A stretch of DNA of 64,000 bases from Calothrix sp. PCC 7103 (GTDB taxonomy: Bacteria > Cyanobacteriota > Cyanobacteriia > Cyanobacteriales > Nostocaceae), in NCBI RefSeq assembly GCF_000331305.1, contig NZ_KB217478.1, positions 2,949,776 to 3,013,775 on the forward strand. The letters run 5' to 3'. The notes under the pieces are model-generated. The model was not told the origin of the DNA, made no database searches, and worked only from the letters and a program-made list of their open reading frames with translations. Below, in pieces: positions 35,479 through 44,406 of the stretch. Position numbers and translations under genes: made by a program. Position 1 is the first letter of the stretch. Each line of letters opens with the position of its first letter.

Positions 35479-35891
35479 AATCAGACACCATCTTTTGGCG
35501 CCGTTATTCCTGAACCTCCTAAATCAGTATTAAATAACTGATTGCAATCATTATGTAATCTTTAATATAAGATTTATATACATTTAAATTAACCAATATA
35601 TTACTTAAGCCTGACTGCAAATACTCTTAGAGGTTGTTTGAAAAGTATCCTTCAGTGTCATGCTGAACGCAGTGAAGCATCTCAGTACATGCTCAAACCA
35701 TAGATTTTAGCCTGCGGCAAATGCTCCGCATTACGTTCCGCTACGCTCCACTCGCTTGGGACAATTTATACCTTGCTTGACTTTTCAAACATCCTTTTAA
35801 AGATTGTAGTCGCAAGATTGTGCCACAGTTACAGCGCGCAGGTTACGATTCCTACAGATATTGCAAGTTCTGCACTTCAGTAGTTTGGTGT
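35479..35891. other. 413-bp spacer with a MITE-like element
   Basis: Apart from a GGCGCC site near 35497 and an AT-rich stretch, it holds the 163-bp element with inverted ends at 35632-35794. No ORF is supported. Confidence 0.6.
35632..35794. repeat. MITE-like element with terminal inverted repeats
   Basis: Left end GGTTGTTTGAAAAGT (35632-35646) and right end ACTTTTCAAACATCC (35780-35794) are inverted copies with two mismatches. The interior includes GTCATGCTGAACGCAGTG, a sequence type often dispersed in cyanobacteria. It has no coding capacity. A transposase family recognising such ends cannot be named from the window. Confidence 0.5.
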
Positions 35892-36212
35892 CTAAATAAC
35901 AAGTGTTGGTTGCCATAAATGTTTACGCAAGTTAATTTTTCCTTTGGGACTAAATTCTATTCCTTCTTGTTCCAGGAGTACTTTTTGCGTGTGGTCTCCA
36001 CCATGACGTAGTGGAGAGTAAGATATTTCACCTTTAGCGTTTACTACTCGATGCCAAGGGATGTCTGATGATATGTCTACACGGTAAAGTGCGTATCCAA
36101 CTAAACGAGGTTTACCACAAAGGTTTGCTAGTTCTGCGACTTGTCCGTATGTGGCTACTTTTCCTTGAGGTATTTGACGTACTATTTTGTATATATTTTC
36201 GTAACTTGACAT
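35892..36212 (-). CDS. Alkyltransferase-like protein (ATL), MGMT family
   Basis: 106 residues, the size of stand-alone ATL proteins. It matches the DNA-binding domain of O6-alkylguanine-DNA alkyltransferases: IYKIVRQIPQGKVATYGQVA with the helix-turn-helix, and the active-site loop. In that loop the reactive cysteine of PCHR is replaced by tryptophan (PWHRV, Trp53). ATL proteins therefore do not remove alkyl groups; known members flip out damaged guanines and hand them to nucleotide excision repair. It stands between a repeat-rich spacer and the GH10-like gene on the same strand, 80 bp away; co-transcription is possible but unproven. Confidence 0.93.
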   Translation of the reverse strand: MSSYENIYKIVRQIPQGKVATYGQVAELANLCGKPRLVGYALYRVDISSDIPWHRVVNAKGEISYSPLRHGGDHTQKVLLEQEGIEFSPKGKINLRKHLWQPTLVI

Positions 36213-36278
36213 TTAATTTTATTTTGTTTATTGGGATGTTGGGTTACGACTGGCGCCTAACCCAACCTACAATTATCT

Positions 36279-36306
36279 CATCCGTTACATCCGTTACATC
36301 CGTTGC
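36279..36306. repeat. Nine-base tandem repeat CATCCGTTA x3
   Basis: Three copies of CATCCGTT(A/G), overlapping the 3' end of the GH10-like gene. The repeat supplies that gene's last codons and its stop. Related units lie at 24411-24509 and near 37607-37616. Confidence 0.75.
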
Positions 36307-37529
36307 AAAGCTTTCCACCCATTTAGCAAATTTGGGTATGTCATCGGTGTAGGAAACATAGTTCGTAAACCAGCTTGACGCTGTTGCATTGGTTCATTAC
36401 TCATGTTCCATAGGGTCTCGTAGAAGAAGAATGAAACTCCTGCAAATTTACGCGCGCGCACGTTTTGCACTTGGGTTTGAATTTGTTGCATGGGAACATA
36501 TTTATTTTTCAACCCACTTATTATTCCAATACTGACGGGGATATGGCTTCTTGCTGCTTTGACTTCTGGACGGTCTAATTCGCTGTTAAATACTTTTAGG
36601 TCATTGCGATATATCTGTATAATTAATTCTTCGATTAGTCCCATTCTTTCCCAACGTTGCCAGTCTGCGAGGAAAAAGTCGTAGGAAAAGCGCTGTGGGT
36701 TTGGTGATACTGAAACTAGGCAATTTTTGTTGGCTGCTTTTATTGCTGTAAATACCCGCTTCATGTAGTTTGTAATTTTATTGGCACGCCAACGTAACCA
36801 TTCTGGGTCTTGGGGATTTTTGGGTGGCAGTTTCCCGCGATTTTCTTTTTTATACAACCCTACTGTGTAGGAATCATAGCCTAGTTCGGCAGGTAATCCA
36901 AAATGGTCGTCAAATTGAATACCATCTATATCGTAGTTTTTAACTATTTCTACAATTAAATCCAACATAAATTGCTGGACATCTGGACGAAATGGATTTA
37001 ACCATACTCTCTCGTGTGTCCCTTCTTTGACAATTTTAGTACCGTCTCGGCGACTAGTCAGCCATTGTGGGCGCCGTTTTGCTAATTCTGAGTCAGCTGG
37101 CGCCATAAAGCCAAACTCAAACCAAGGTATTACCTTTAAACCTTTGGCATGTCCTAATTCTACAGCTTCTTTGAGCATATCGCGTCCTTGTAGTCCTGGT
37201 TCGGGGTCAAGGTTACGTCCAATAACTCTTTGGGCAACTTTACTTGGATATAAAGTCCACCCCCAGTTCCATACAGTCGGATATACTATATTAAAATTTA
37301 ATTCTTTGAGACGCGCTAAAGCATTATCCAAACGCTGTTTATTGAACAGGACGTTACTATCTATATTAGTTAGCCAAACTCCCCGTAACTCATTTGCTGG
37401 TTGACGAGAAGGTATTTGCGCGGTAGTTGGTAAAGAAAATAACATTGTCACCGCTAAACTTAAAGCCACCAGTGCCGCAAAATAACGCTGTTTAATGGGG
37501 CGCCTCACACTCCACTTCAAATTTATCAT
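36294..37529 (-). CDS. GH10-like (DUF187/YngK-type) glycoside-hydrolase-like lipoprotein or secreted protein
   Basis: 411 residues from the ATG at 37529; longer readings to 37610 start at TTG and pass through tandem TCGTATAAC repeats, so they are not preferred. A signal segment (FAALVALSLAVTMLFSLPTTA) precedes the domain that starts ELRGVWLTNIDSNVLF, the hallmark of the family-10-like glycosylhydrolase (DUF187) group. Other hallmarks are NFNIVYPTVWNWGWTLYPS, GLKVIPWFEFGF, and YDIDGIQFDDHFGLP with acidic residues suited to catalysis. These barrel enzymes are thought to cleave glycans in the periplasm or cell surface; the substrate is unknown. The 3' end coincides with a CATCCGTTA tandem repeat, which supplies the final residues ALQRM and the stop. 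Confidence 0.85.
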   Translation of the reverse strand: MINLKWSVRRPIKQRYFAALVALSLAVTMLFSLPTTAQIPSRQPANELRGVWLTNIDSNVLFNKQRLDNALARLKELNFNIVYPTVWNWGWTLYPSKVAQRVIGRNLDPEPGLQGRDMLKEAVELGHAKGLKVIPWFEFGFMAPADSELAKRRPQWLTSRRDGTKIVKEGTHERVWLNPFRPDVQQFMLDLIVEIVKNYDIDGIQFDDHFGLPAELGYDSYTVGLYKKENRGKLPPKNPQDPEWLRWRANKITNYMKRVFTAIKAANKNCLVSVSPNPQRFSYDFFLADWQRWERMGLIEELIIQIYRNDLKVFNSELDRPEVKAARSHIPVSIGIISGLKNKYVPMQQIQTQVQNVRARKFAGVSFFFYETLWNMSNEPMQQRQAGLRTMFPTPMTYPNLLNGWKALQRM

Positions 37530-37741
37530 TGTGTATTCGTATAACTCGTATAACTCTTTGAACGCATGATACACGTATGACCCCATATTTTGCTGATAAG
37601 TTGCTTGCAACGGATAGATAAGTATGAAATAGTATACTTTTATTAAAAAATAATTTAGTCTTCTCTAAAACTCGATTTTTGACCGTCCTTGGTGGATTAT
37701 TAAGAATGATTAAGAAAAAAAAGAGATATCAGTAGCACGAT

Positions 37742-38977
37742 ATGGAGATTTTAACTCGTTTGGACGTAATAAAAGCAATTCAGGTAAACTGGGTTGTTAT
37801 AGTAGTCACTTGCATTCAATTTACAATTTGGGCTTTGCTATCGCTGTTGCTTGCTGAGGTGTTGAGAGACAGCTATCACGCTTTGTGCCACCAAGTTAGT
37901 TGGTTAGCGAAATGGCACAACAAGCACCATATGGCGTATAAACGAGATTTTTCGGTAGTTTCGCTCAAAGCTTATCAAGATTCGCAGTTATACCATGATA
38001 TTTTAGAATCGGGTTTACTTGTGGCAGTCGTTACACCACTGGCTTTTGTTATTCATCAAGCGGGGTTTTGGTTGGGAGTGGTTTATGCTTGGGGTTTTCT
38101 GTATGGTGCGAGTTTAAGGTATTTTCAGGGAAGTATTGAGACAGACTATACTCATTTACCTGGACCGTTGGATGAAGTTCCTTCTGTATGGCTGGTAAAT
38201 AGAACCTACCACTGGCGCCATCATTTTGATAATGTGAATGCATACTATAGTGGTGTTTTTCCTCTGGTGGATAAAGTACTTGGAACCGGATTATCGCTTC
38301 AAGGTAAAACAGTAGCTATAACTGGAGCATCTGGTGCTTTAGGACAAGCGTTAACAGCAGAGCTTGTCAAGCACAGAACTAAGGTTGTCGCTCTCACAAC
38401 TCGTCCAGACCAAATATCTTCTATAGATGGGATAAAAGTGCTTTCGTGGCAGATGGGTGACGAAGCTGCGCTTAAAGACAGTTTACAGAAAGTCGATATT
38501 TTGATTATCAACCACGGAATTAACGTATATGGTGCCCGCACCTCAGAAGCAATAAATTCTTCTTATGAAGTAAATACTTTTAGTGCGTTGCGGTTGATGG
38601 ATATATTTATGACCACTATAACTGGGGTTTCGGACAAAGCCACAAAGGAAATTTGGGTTAACACCTCCGAAGCAGAAGTATCTCCAGCACTTAGTCCCCT
38701 TTACGAACTTAGCAAACGCACGCTTGGAGAAATTATCACCCTTAAACGGTTGGATAAGGTTTGCACCATACGTAAATTAATCCTTGGACCATTTAAAAGC
38801 CAGCTTAATCCTTATGGTGTTATGTCGGCGCCTTTTGTAGCTAAAGGAATATTATTTTTAGCAAAGCGAGATTTTCGTAATATCATCGTCACCGTCAACC
38901 CTTTGACCTATATATTGTTTCCCATCAAGGAACTTAGCACATTTTTGTACTACCGTCTCTTTAGTAAAAAGCGCTGA
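37742..38977 (+). CDS. Bifunctional sterol desaturase / short-chain dehydrogenase
   Basis: 411 residues. The N-terminal 180 are a membrane-bound fatty-acid-hydroxylase/sterol-desaturase domain: two or three helices (VIVVTCIQFTIWALLSLLL) and di-iron histidine clusters SYHALCH (about 44-50), WHNKHH (about 58-63) and YHWRHHFD (about 155-162). From about 188 the protein becomes a short-chain dehydrogenase with TGASGALG (about 194-201), NHGIN, and a YELSK site (Tyr-x-x-x-Lys form) near 322. This fusion is typical of cyanobacteria; its substrate, a lipid or carotenoid-like compound, is not established. It starts divergently from the GH10-like gene and appears to be a single-gene transcript. Confidence 0.9.
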   Translation: MEILTRLDVIKAIQVNWVVIVVTCIQFTIWALLSLLLAEVLRDSYHALCHQVSWLAKWHNKHHMAYKRDFSVVSLKAYQDSQLYHDILESGLLVAVVTPLAFVIHQAGFWLGVVYAWGFLYGASLRYFQGSIETDYTHLPGPLDEVPSVWLVNRTYHWRHHFDNVNAYYSGVFPLVDKVLGTGLSLQGKTVAITGASGALGQALTAELVKHRTKVVALTTRPDQISSIDGIKVLSWQMGDEAALKDSLQKVDILIINHGINVYGARTSEAINSSYEVNTFSALRLMDIFMTTITGVSDKATKEIWVNTSEAEVSPALSPLYELSKRTLGEIITLKRLDKVCTIRKLILGPFKSQLNPYGVMSAPFVAKGILFLAKRDFRNIIVTVNPLTYILFPIKELSTFLYYRLFSKKR

Positions 38978-39052
38978 GTGCTGAGTTTAATTCCTAACTC
39001 TTAAATCCTAACTTTTTACTTAGCACGAGCGTACTTTCAACTCATAACTTAA

Positions 39053-39071
39053 ATGTGGGGTCAACCACCCC
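39053..39071. terminator. Possible terminator hairpin after the desaturase gene
   Basis: GTGGGG and CCCCAC arms around a 7-nt loop, 75 bp after the stop at 38977. It is not followed by a clean T run, so factor-independent termination is uncertain. Confidence 0.35.
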
Positions 39072-39224
39072 ACCCTCAATTTGAATACCGTGAATAAAAT
39101 CGATTCAAGGTTATCCCAATAGATGTCAACAAAATTACTCAATAACCTGCTTTTAGGAAGATTTTTCTGGGTAATTTTGCTGATATTTTCTTTATTGTGC
39201 ATCAAATTATAGTCAGGGCGTGAA

Positions 39225-39728
39225 ATGATAGGTCTACTTAAAACACAACGAGAACCAAAACGAGATACAGCTAGCTCAACTGCTGCCATAAAAACACTAG
39301 CAAGGTCAATAATGGTAGCAAGCGGTGATTTTTCCTTACTTTTAGCTTGCTGTAATTCTCCACAGCGACAACAGGATATAGTTAGTTTGCTGTATGAGTT
39401 TTCATCTGTGGATATTAAAGAGATAGTTTTACCTCCAACGGCTGATACACTGTATACGACTATTGCGACTACATTGGGTTCTACTCAACCTGAAGCTTTG
39501 ATGGTTAGGGGTTTGGAGTCGGTCATTTCTATTAACCAGTTAATTGTTTCTACGAACCTCATGCGCGATGAGTTACGTAAACAGTTCCATTTTCCTTTGG
39601 TACTTTGGGTCAATGATGATATTGTACGCCGTTTGGTATGGCTGGCGCCTGATTTGAAAGACTGGGCTGCGTGTACAATTCGTTTTGATGCTACAACGTC
39701 GTTTAATCAACAGTCTTTGTCGGCTTAG
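39225..39728 (+). CDS. Truncated N-terminal module of a large cyanobacterial multi-domain protein
   Basis: 167 residues. The pattern TLARSIMVASGDFSLLLACC, LPPTADTLYTTIATTLGSTQ, ALMVRGLESVISINQLIVST, and LRKQFHFPLVLWVNDDIVRR matches the N-terminal segment usually found on long cyanobacterial proteins that continue with TPR, NB-ARC or related domains. Here the frame stops soon after the WAACTIRFD segment and nothing related follows before 40035. It is either a free-standing version or a truncated gene. Family knowledge suggests a P-loop-like fold, but no Walker A is visible, so nucleotide binding should not be assumed. It lies about 300 bp ahead of the large repeat protein without evident linkage. 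Confidence 0.6.
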   Translation: MIGLLKTQREPKRDTASSTAAIKTLARSIMVASGDFSLLLACCNSPQRQQDIVSLLYEFSSVDIKEIVLPPTADTLYTTIATTLGSTQPEALMVRGLESVISINQLIVSTNLMRDELRKQFHFPLVLWVNDDIVRRLVWLAPDLKDWAACTIRFDATTSFNQQSLSA

Positions 39729-40034
39729 TTACGTATAATCACTATACGTATTTATATTAAGTTACATAAATATTATATAGCAATTCTACATATCTATATA
39801 TAAATACATAAGCCTCACTCGCCCTTTTTTAAGTTTCTGTGAAAATAACGGAACAAAGGGCGAGTAAGTTTGCGTCTATTTTTGTATATCAGGGCAACAA
39901 TACTATATTTATTTTGTTTAAGATTTCTTCCCGAACACTATAAGCTTAGGATGAAGAATTTGTTGTCGTTGACAATTAATCATCTACCAGAAATTAATGA
40001 CTAACGATTAATTACTGCTCCTCCAGGTTTGACT
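39729..40034. other. 306-bp spacer with an inverted repeat
   Basis: Contains ACTCGCCCTTT (39817-39827) and its complement AAAGGGCGAGT (39855-39865) separated by 27 nt, a candidate hairpin or terminator. The rest is AT-rich and probably includes the promoter of the repeat-protein gene. Confidence 0.5.
39817..39865. terminator. Long hairpin, possible terminator
   Basis: Arms of 11 bases (ACTCGCCCTTT / AAAGGGCGAGT) with a T run just after the left arm. It lies 90 bp after the stop of the truncated gene at 39728. The large loop makes it weaker than a classic terminator. Confidence 0.4.
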
Positions 40035-42707
40035 ATGAAAAGCAATATCACAAAAAATTCTATCATGAATCAGCGGCAAAAAGTTACTGCTTTGGTATTA
40101 AGTGGTATTTTGTCAGTTAGTAGCAGCATCACTTTAATTAAGAGTGCTACAGCGGCGCCTCTAAATTCTGCATCAACCATTACAAAAGAAGCTATAAAAG
40201 TCAGCGCTACTCGTAATTTACCTCGTTCGGTCAGAAATGCCGTTATTAGAGACTTGTCTCGGCGCCAAGGTATTTTACCAGCAAATATAAGTATAGTTCA
40301 ATCTACTGAAAGAACTTGGCGTAATGGTTGTTTAGAGATAGCAGGACCCGGTGAACTTTGTACACAAGCGTTAGTTCCAGGATGGCAAGTTATAGCATCT
40401 GACGGTCGCAACAATTTTGTTTATCATACTAATAACAATGGTCGTGTTTTACGTGTTACTAATCGAAATATTGCTGATAATAGCAATAACACTCGTTTAC
40501 CCAATAGAGTTCGTGATGCTGTAATTAGAGATGCATCATCTCGTTTAAGAGTGCTACCCAGACAGCTTAACATTACTCAAGCACAAGCGCGAGATTGGAG
40601 AGATGGATGTTTGGAACTCGCTGAACCTAACCGAGCATGTAGCCAAGTAATAGTTTCTGGTTGGCGTGTTGTTGTTGGTATTAAAAACGTAAGTTTGGTT
40701 TACCATACTAATGAAAGTGGTTCTATTGTTAGATTAAATAGAACTGAAAGCGATGTTAATAACAAAGGTTTATCTGATAAAGCTGAACGTGCAGTTTTAA
40801 GAGCTGCTGTTAGCAATACAGGTTTACCAGTTTCTGAGTTAGAAATTGCTAGTGTTGAACAAATAACTGTTGACGGTTGTTTGGGTTTAGCAAGACCAAA
40901 TGAAGCTTGCACTAAAATAGCACAACCTGCATTTCGTGTCACAGTAGAAGCAGGTCAACGCCGTTTGGTGTACCATGTAAAACCAGATGGTTCACAAGTA
41001 AGATTAAACTTAGCAGCAAGTAATATCAAGCTGCCCCAAGTTGTCAGTGATAGAATATTAAGGCGCGTCTCTGAAGGTACAGGAATACCAGTAGCAGCAT
41101 TATCGGTTGTTAATATCGAAAGTGGAAAATGGGAACAAGGACGTAATTCATTATATATATGGAAAGTAACTGTAGGTAACGAGCAAGACCGTTGGGTTTA
41201 TTTGAGTAATGAGAACGGTGAGTCTTTACAGTTATTAGCAGAAGGTTTACCAAAAGCTGCAAGAAATGCCGTTTTATCTAAAGCTGCCCAAACTGCGGAG
41301 TTACCACAAAAAGATTTTGAGCTTGTTTCGTATAAGCGTAAGCAGTGGTTCTTTGGTTGTGAAGACCCAGGAACTTTACCTGCTTGTACACCGATACCAG
41401 TATCTGGTTGGGAAGTTAGCGTTAAACCAAATAACGTTCGTGATGCATGGGTTTATTTGGTTAGTGATAATGGGTCACAACTCAAACTAGTACAAGGTGG
41501 TAGACAAGACCAGGTAGGTAGCAATGTAAATATACCGATAAATATTGCTGATGCTGTTTTGCGTGATGCTTCTAAGTGGTCGGGACGTTCTGAAGATACA
41601 TTTAGAATTACTTCTTCACAAAAAGTAACTTTCCCTAACCCTTGTAATTTAACATTCAACCCCATATGTGATCGGTCATATCGTCCGACTCCAGGTTGGA
41701 ATGTTACGGTTGATAGTGGGTTAGGCGCCTGGACTTATTTAGTAAGTGCAGATGCTAAGATTGTAAATCAAGACCAGACACCAGCTTTGGCGCCAAGACT
41801 TGCAGAAGTAATAAAACGGGATGCTTTGAGACGTTCTTCTGGTAATGAACTAGCAAAGCTTCGTGTTACAAACATCAAGTTAGGAAATACTGAGAGATTT
41901 GATGCAGAAGTAACTGTATCGGATGGAATGCAAAATTGGGTATACGCTGTTGATAAAGAAAGTACTCGTTTTGAATACTTACCTGTAGCTAGCATACCAA
42001 GAGCAATAGTAAACAGTGTATTAGCAGATGCACAGAAACGCGCGGTTGCGAAAGTCAATGTATCTACTAAAAACATTACAGGCGCCGAGCAAGTAACTTG
42101 GAAGAATGGTAATCTTGGTTTAGATGGAAGCTCAACTACCTCTTCATCAGTAAAAGGATGGCGTATCACCGTAGCAATTGGTGGAGAACGTTTTGTTTAC
42201 CACACTAATAATTTTGTTGGTAGTGCAAATAATAAAATTGCATTTCGATTAAATGAAGATGCTAGCAGAATTGTAGATGGAGTAGCAAACGGTGGTGTAC
42301 CAATACCTACACGTGAATTACCACCAGCATTAACAAATGGTGTAATATTCCGATATGTAACAACAGGTGGTATTGTTGGCAGAACCTACGAAACCGTTTT
42401 ACTCGAAGATGGGCGCCTAATTCAAACTCGTTTAGGTGATATAAATGATTCGGAGCGCAGAGTCTTCCGACTTTCTATTGAAGAAACAAAACGTTTTGAA
42501 CAATTATTGAAACGGCAGGCAGAACTATTCCAAAATGTTACTTATCCTGCACCAAGTGGCGCCGCAGATTATATCACTTATACTCTTACCAGCGAAGATG
42601 GCACAGTTCAGTATAATGATACATCGAGCCAAAAAGTACCAGACAACTTAAAGGTTGTATTAAAAGCTTGGAATGATTTAACAGCAACAACACTCAGCAA
42701 TAGATAA
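40035..42707 (+). CDS. Secreted protein built of about eight repeats of an unassigned ~80-residue domain
   Basis: 890 residues from the ATG at 40035; the codon at 40029 is TTG. A signal peptide ends near residue 40 (SATAAP). Then come about eight units of 65-90 residues, each starting with a helix like VRNAVIRDLSRR and ending with a strand pair like GWQVIAS...FVYHTNNNG..L. Units 1, 2, 3, 5 and 6 carry two cysteines placed as GCLE....C, likely one disulfide each; units 4, 7 and 8 lack the pair. The last 140 residues differ (YVTTGGIVGRTYETVLLED) and form a separate beta-rich domain. No named family is recognised for the unit. It is probably a periplasmic or surface protein. It converges on a methyltransferase gene across a strong shared terminator. 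Confidence 0.75.
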   Translation: MKSNITKNSIMNQRQKVTALVLSGILSVSSSITLIKSATAAPLNSASTITKEAIKVSATRNLPRSVRNAVIRDLSRRQGILPANISIVQSTERTWRNGCLEIAGPGELCTQALVPGWQVIASDGRNNFVYHTNNNGRVLRVTNRNIADNSNNTRLPNRVRDAVIRDASSRLRVLPRQLNITQAQARDWRDGCLELAEPNRACSQVIVSGWRVVVGIKNVSLVYHTNESGSIVRLNRTESDVNNKGLSDKAERAVLRAAVSNTGLPVSELEIASVEQITVDGCLGLARPNEACTKIAQPAFRVTVEAGQRRLVYHVKPDGSQVRLNLAASNIKLPQVVSDRILRRVSEGTGIPVAALSVVNIESGKWEQGRNSLYIWKVTVGNEQDRWVYLSNENGESLQLLAEGLPKAARNAVLSKAAQTAELPQKDFELVSYKRKQWFFGCEDPGTLPACTPIPVSGWEVSVKPNNVRDAWVYLVSDNGSQLKLVQGGRQDQVGSNVNIPINIADAVLRDASKWSGRSEDTFRITSSQKVTFPNPCNLTFNPICDRSYRPTPGWNVTVDSGLGAWTYLVSADAKIVNQDQTPALAPRLAEVIKRDALRRSSGNELAKLRVTNIKLGNTERFDAEVTVSDGMQNWVYAVDKESTRFEYLPVASIPRAIVNSVLADAQKRAVAKVNVSTKNITGAEQVTWKNGNLGLDGSSTTSSSVKGWRITVAIGGERFVYHTNNFVGSANNKIAFRLNEDASRIVDGVANGGVPIPTRELPPALTNGVIFRYVTTGGIVGRTYETVLLEDGRLIQTRLGDINDSERRVFRLSIEETKRFEQLLKRQAELFQNVTYPAPSGAADYITYTLTSEDGTVQYNDTSSQKVPDNLKVVLKAWNDLTATTLSNR

Positions 42708-42708
42708 T

Positions 42709-42735
42709 GTAGAAAGGGCGCCATGCCCTTTCTAC
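42709..42735. terminator. Bidirectional terminator
   Basis: Perfect 11-bp arms GTAGAAAGGGC / GCCCTTTCTAC with a 5-nt loop, followed by T/A-rich sequence. It lies 2 bp after the repeat-protein stop and 7 bp before the convergent methyltransferase stop, so it serves both genes. Confidence 0.8.
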
Positions 42736-42741
42736 TATTAT

Positions 42742-43596
42742 TTATTTCTCTGCGTAAAAAACACCATAAATGCCTAAACCAGATTTAACTAACTGATATT
42801 GAACAATTCCGGCACGATTATTTTTTTCTAGTATCTGTAATGTAGGTGAATTCTTTTTAAAAATCTTAATAAGTCTTTTTAGAGGATATATAAATCTGCA
42901 CATCATATAGATTCTAAATGCAGAATGTAATATTGCTTCTGTTTTATCATAAAATTTTATATTTTGAAAGCCTAAGTGTTGTAGAGATTGATTGAAGTCG
43001 CTGACTTTGGCAATGTTTGGAGTTGCCATACCTTCGTTAAAAAGTCTCATCATTTCGGCTTCGTAGGTGTTTTCAAATTCTCTTCTTTGGAAACCATCAG
43101 CTACTGCTATTCTACCGTCATTCTTCAACAATCTAAATGATTCTTTCAAGAAATCTTCTTTATTTTCTGAATAACATACACTTTCTATTGCCCAAACAAC
43201 ATCAAATGATTCGTTTGGAAAACCAGTATCTAAAAAGCTTTTGACTTTGAATTCGACAAGATGGTCAACACCATGAGCTTTTGCCAGTCTTGTCGCTTCT
43301 TGCACTTGCTTTTCGCTAACTGTAATGCCGATAACCCTTGCTTGAAAATTTTTAGCAATCCAAATTGAACTTCCACCAACACCACATCCAGCATCAAGAA
43401 CAGTATCAGTAGACTTTATCTTTAATTTATCTGCCAAAAATTTATTAGTATTAATTAATGATTCATCAAAACTTTTAGTGCCTTTTTCCCAAAAACCATA
43501 GTGCAGAGCATAGCTTTCAGAATTTCGATACCAATATTTTTTATAAATAGAAAAAGTCTTGTCGAAATATTGAATTACTGTTTGATTGCTATACAT
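42742..43596 (-). CDS. Class I SAM-dependent methyltransferase (sterol/tocopherol-methyltransferase-like)
   Basis: 284 residues. The SAM-binding motif I is VLDAGCGVGGSS (66-77); the motif II/III region reads FDVVWAIESVCYSENKEDFL, and LLKNDGRIAVADGF gives the post-III strand. The N-terminus (YFDKTFSIYKKYWYRNSESY, then LHYGFWEKG) is typical of the gamma-tocopherol / sterol C-methyltransferase and cyclopropane-synthase-like group, which methylate hydrophobic small molecules. The real substrate is unknown. A basic, hydrophobic C-terminal stretch (YMMCRFIYPLKRLIKIFKK) may contact membrane. It is convergent with the repeat-protein gene, sharing its terminator, and has its own promoter region of about 220 bp toward the GGCT-like gene. 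Confidence 0.88.
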   Translation of the reverse strand: MYSNQTVIQYFDKTFSIYKKYWYRNSESYALHYGFWEKGTKSFDESLINTNKFLADKLKIKSTDTVLDAGCGVGGSSIWIAKNFQARVIGITVSEKQVQEATRLAKAHGVDHLVEFKVKSFLDTGFPNESFDVVWAIESVCYSENKEDFLKESFRLLKNDGRIAVADGFQRREFENTYEAEMMRLFNEGMATPNIAKVSDFNQSLQHLGFQNIKFYDKTEAILHSAFRIYMMCRFIYPLKRLIKIFKKNSPTLQILEKNNRAGIVQYQLVKSGLGIYGVFYAEK

Positions 43597-43818
43597 TTAA
43601 AAAGCCGCTTTATTTGTTACAAATATCGAATAAAATAACTCTTGAATTTTATCAAAAGAAATTTTTTATGTATGAGTGGTAGGTAACAAATAAGATTTAG
43701 CTACTGATGAAATTACAAATTGAGTGTGCCGCTTGTGCTGTGTTGTATGATTTTATAACGATGACGACACACAACGGGATGATAAAATAATACCAGTAGT
43801 CTCTGTATATAAAGTTAG

Positions 43819-44406
43819 GTGAATAATTTGGGTAAGCAATTGCACCAAAATAAATTAGGTGCCGAGAGCCAAGCAAACTTCAACTTGGAAGTACAGCATG
43901 AAGTGCAGCATGGTGAAGAATCAACATTTTATTACTTTGCATATGGTTCTTGCATGTGTCCAGTGGACTTAAAGCGGTCACTAGGTGAAAAAACTCATCT
44001 TTATGTTGTAGGTACTGGAACACTAAAAGGTTATCGACTAGGTTTTTACCGCTATTCACAAACTCGTAAATGTGGTGTATTAGATGTAGTACCAGACCCA
44101 AAAGCTAATGTTAAAGGTGTATTGTACAAGTTACCTTGGCGCCTTAGCGAGCAGTTAGACAAACGTGAAGATGTGCCAAGAGGTGGTTATCGTCAAGAAA
44201 TAATTGAAGTTCGCGCTCACGGTAAAGTTTATAAGAATGTGCGAACTTATGTAGTTGTTAATAAACTTGCTACTGAAGTGGCGCCGAACGATTGGTACTT
44301 TAATATAGTTTTACGAGGCGCCGTTACTTGTGGGTTGCCAGAAGAATACTGTTGGAAATTGTTTAACCATATGCATCAGTTACAGCAACAACAGTTATGC
44401 CATTAA
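43819..44406 (+). CDS. Gamma-glutamylcyclotransferase-like (GGCT/AIG2 fold) protein
   Basis: 195 residues with a GTG start, the only in-frame start before the domain. The fold signature is YYFAYGSCMCPVDL: the conserved YGS is at 42-44 but the following residue is Cys rather than the usual Asn. The catalytic-type glutamate is Glu117 (LDKREDVPRGGYR), and TYVVV closes the core. GGCT-fold enzymes cyclise gamma-glutamyl amines or cleave glutathione; which substrate applies here is not known. It is transcribed alone, between the divergent methyltransferase gene and a repeat-rich spacer. The ribosome site is weak. Confidence 0.85.
   Translation: MNNLGKQLHQNKLGAESQANFNLEVQHEVQHGEESTFYYFAYGSCMCPVDLKRSLGEKTHLYVVGTGTLKGYRLGFYRYSQTRKCGVLDVVPDPKANVKGVLYKLPWRLSEQLDKREDVPRGGYRQEIIEVRAHGKVYKNVRTYVVVNKLATEVAPNDWYFNIVLRGAVTCGLPEEYCWKLFNHMHQLQQQQLCH

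Noticed and set aside
39020-39289. 89-residue minus-strand ORF before the truncated module gene
   Set aside because: It overlaps the start of the 39225-39728 gene antisense and has no ribosome site or recognised motif.
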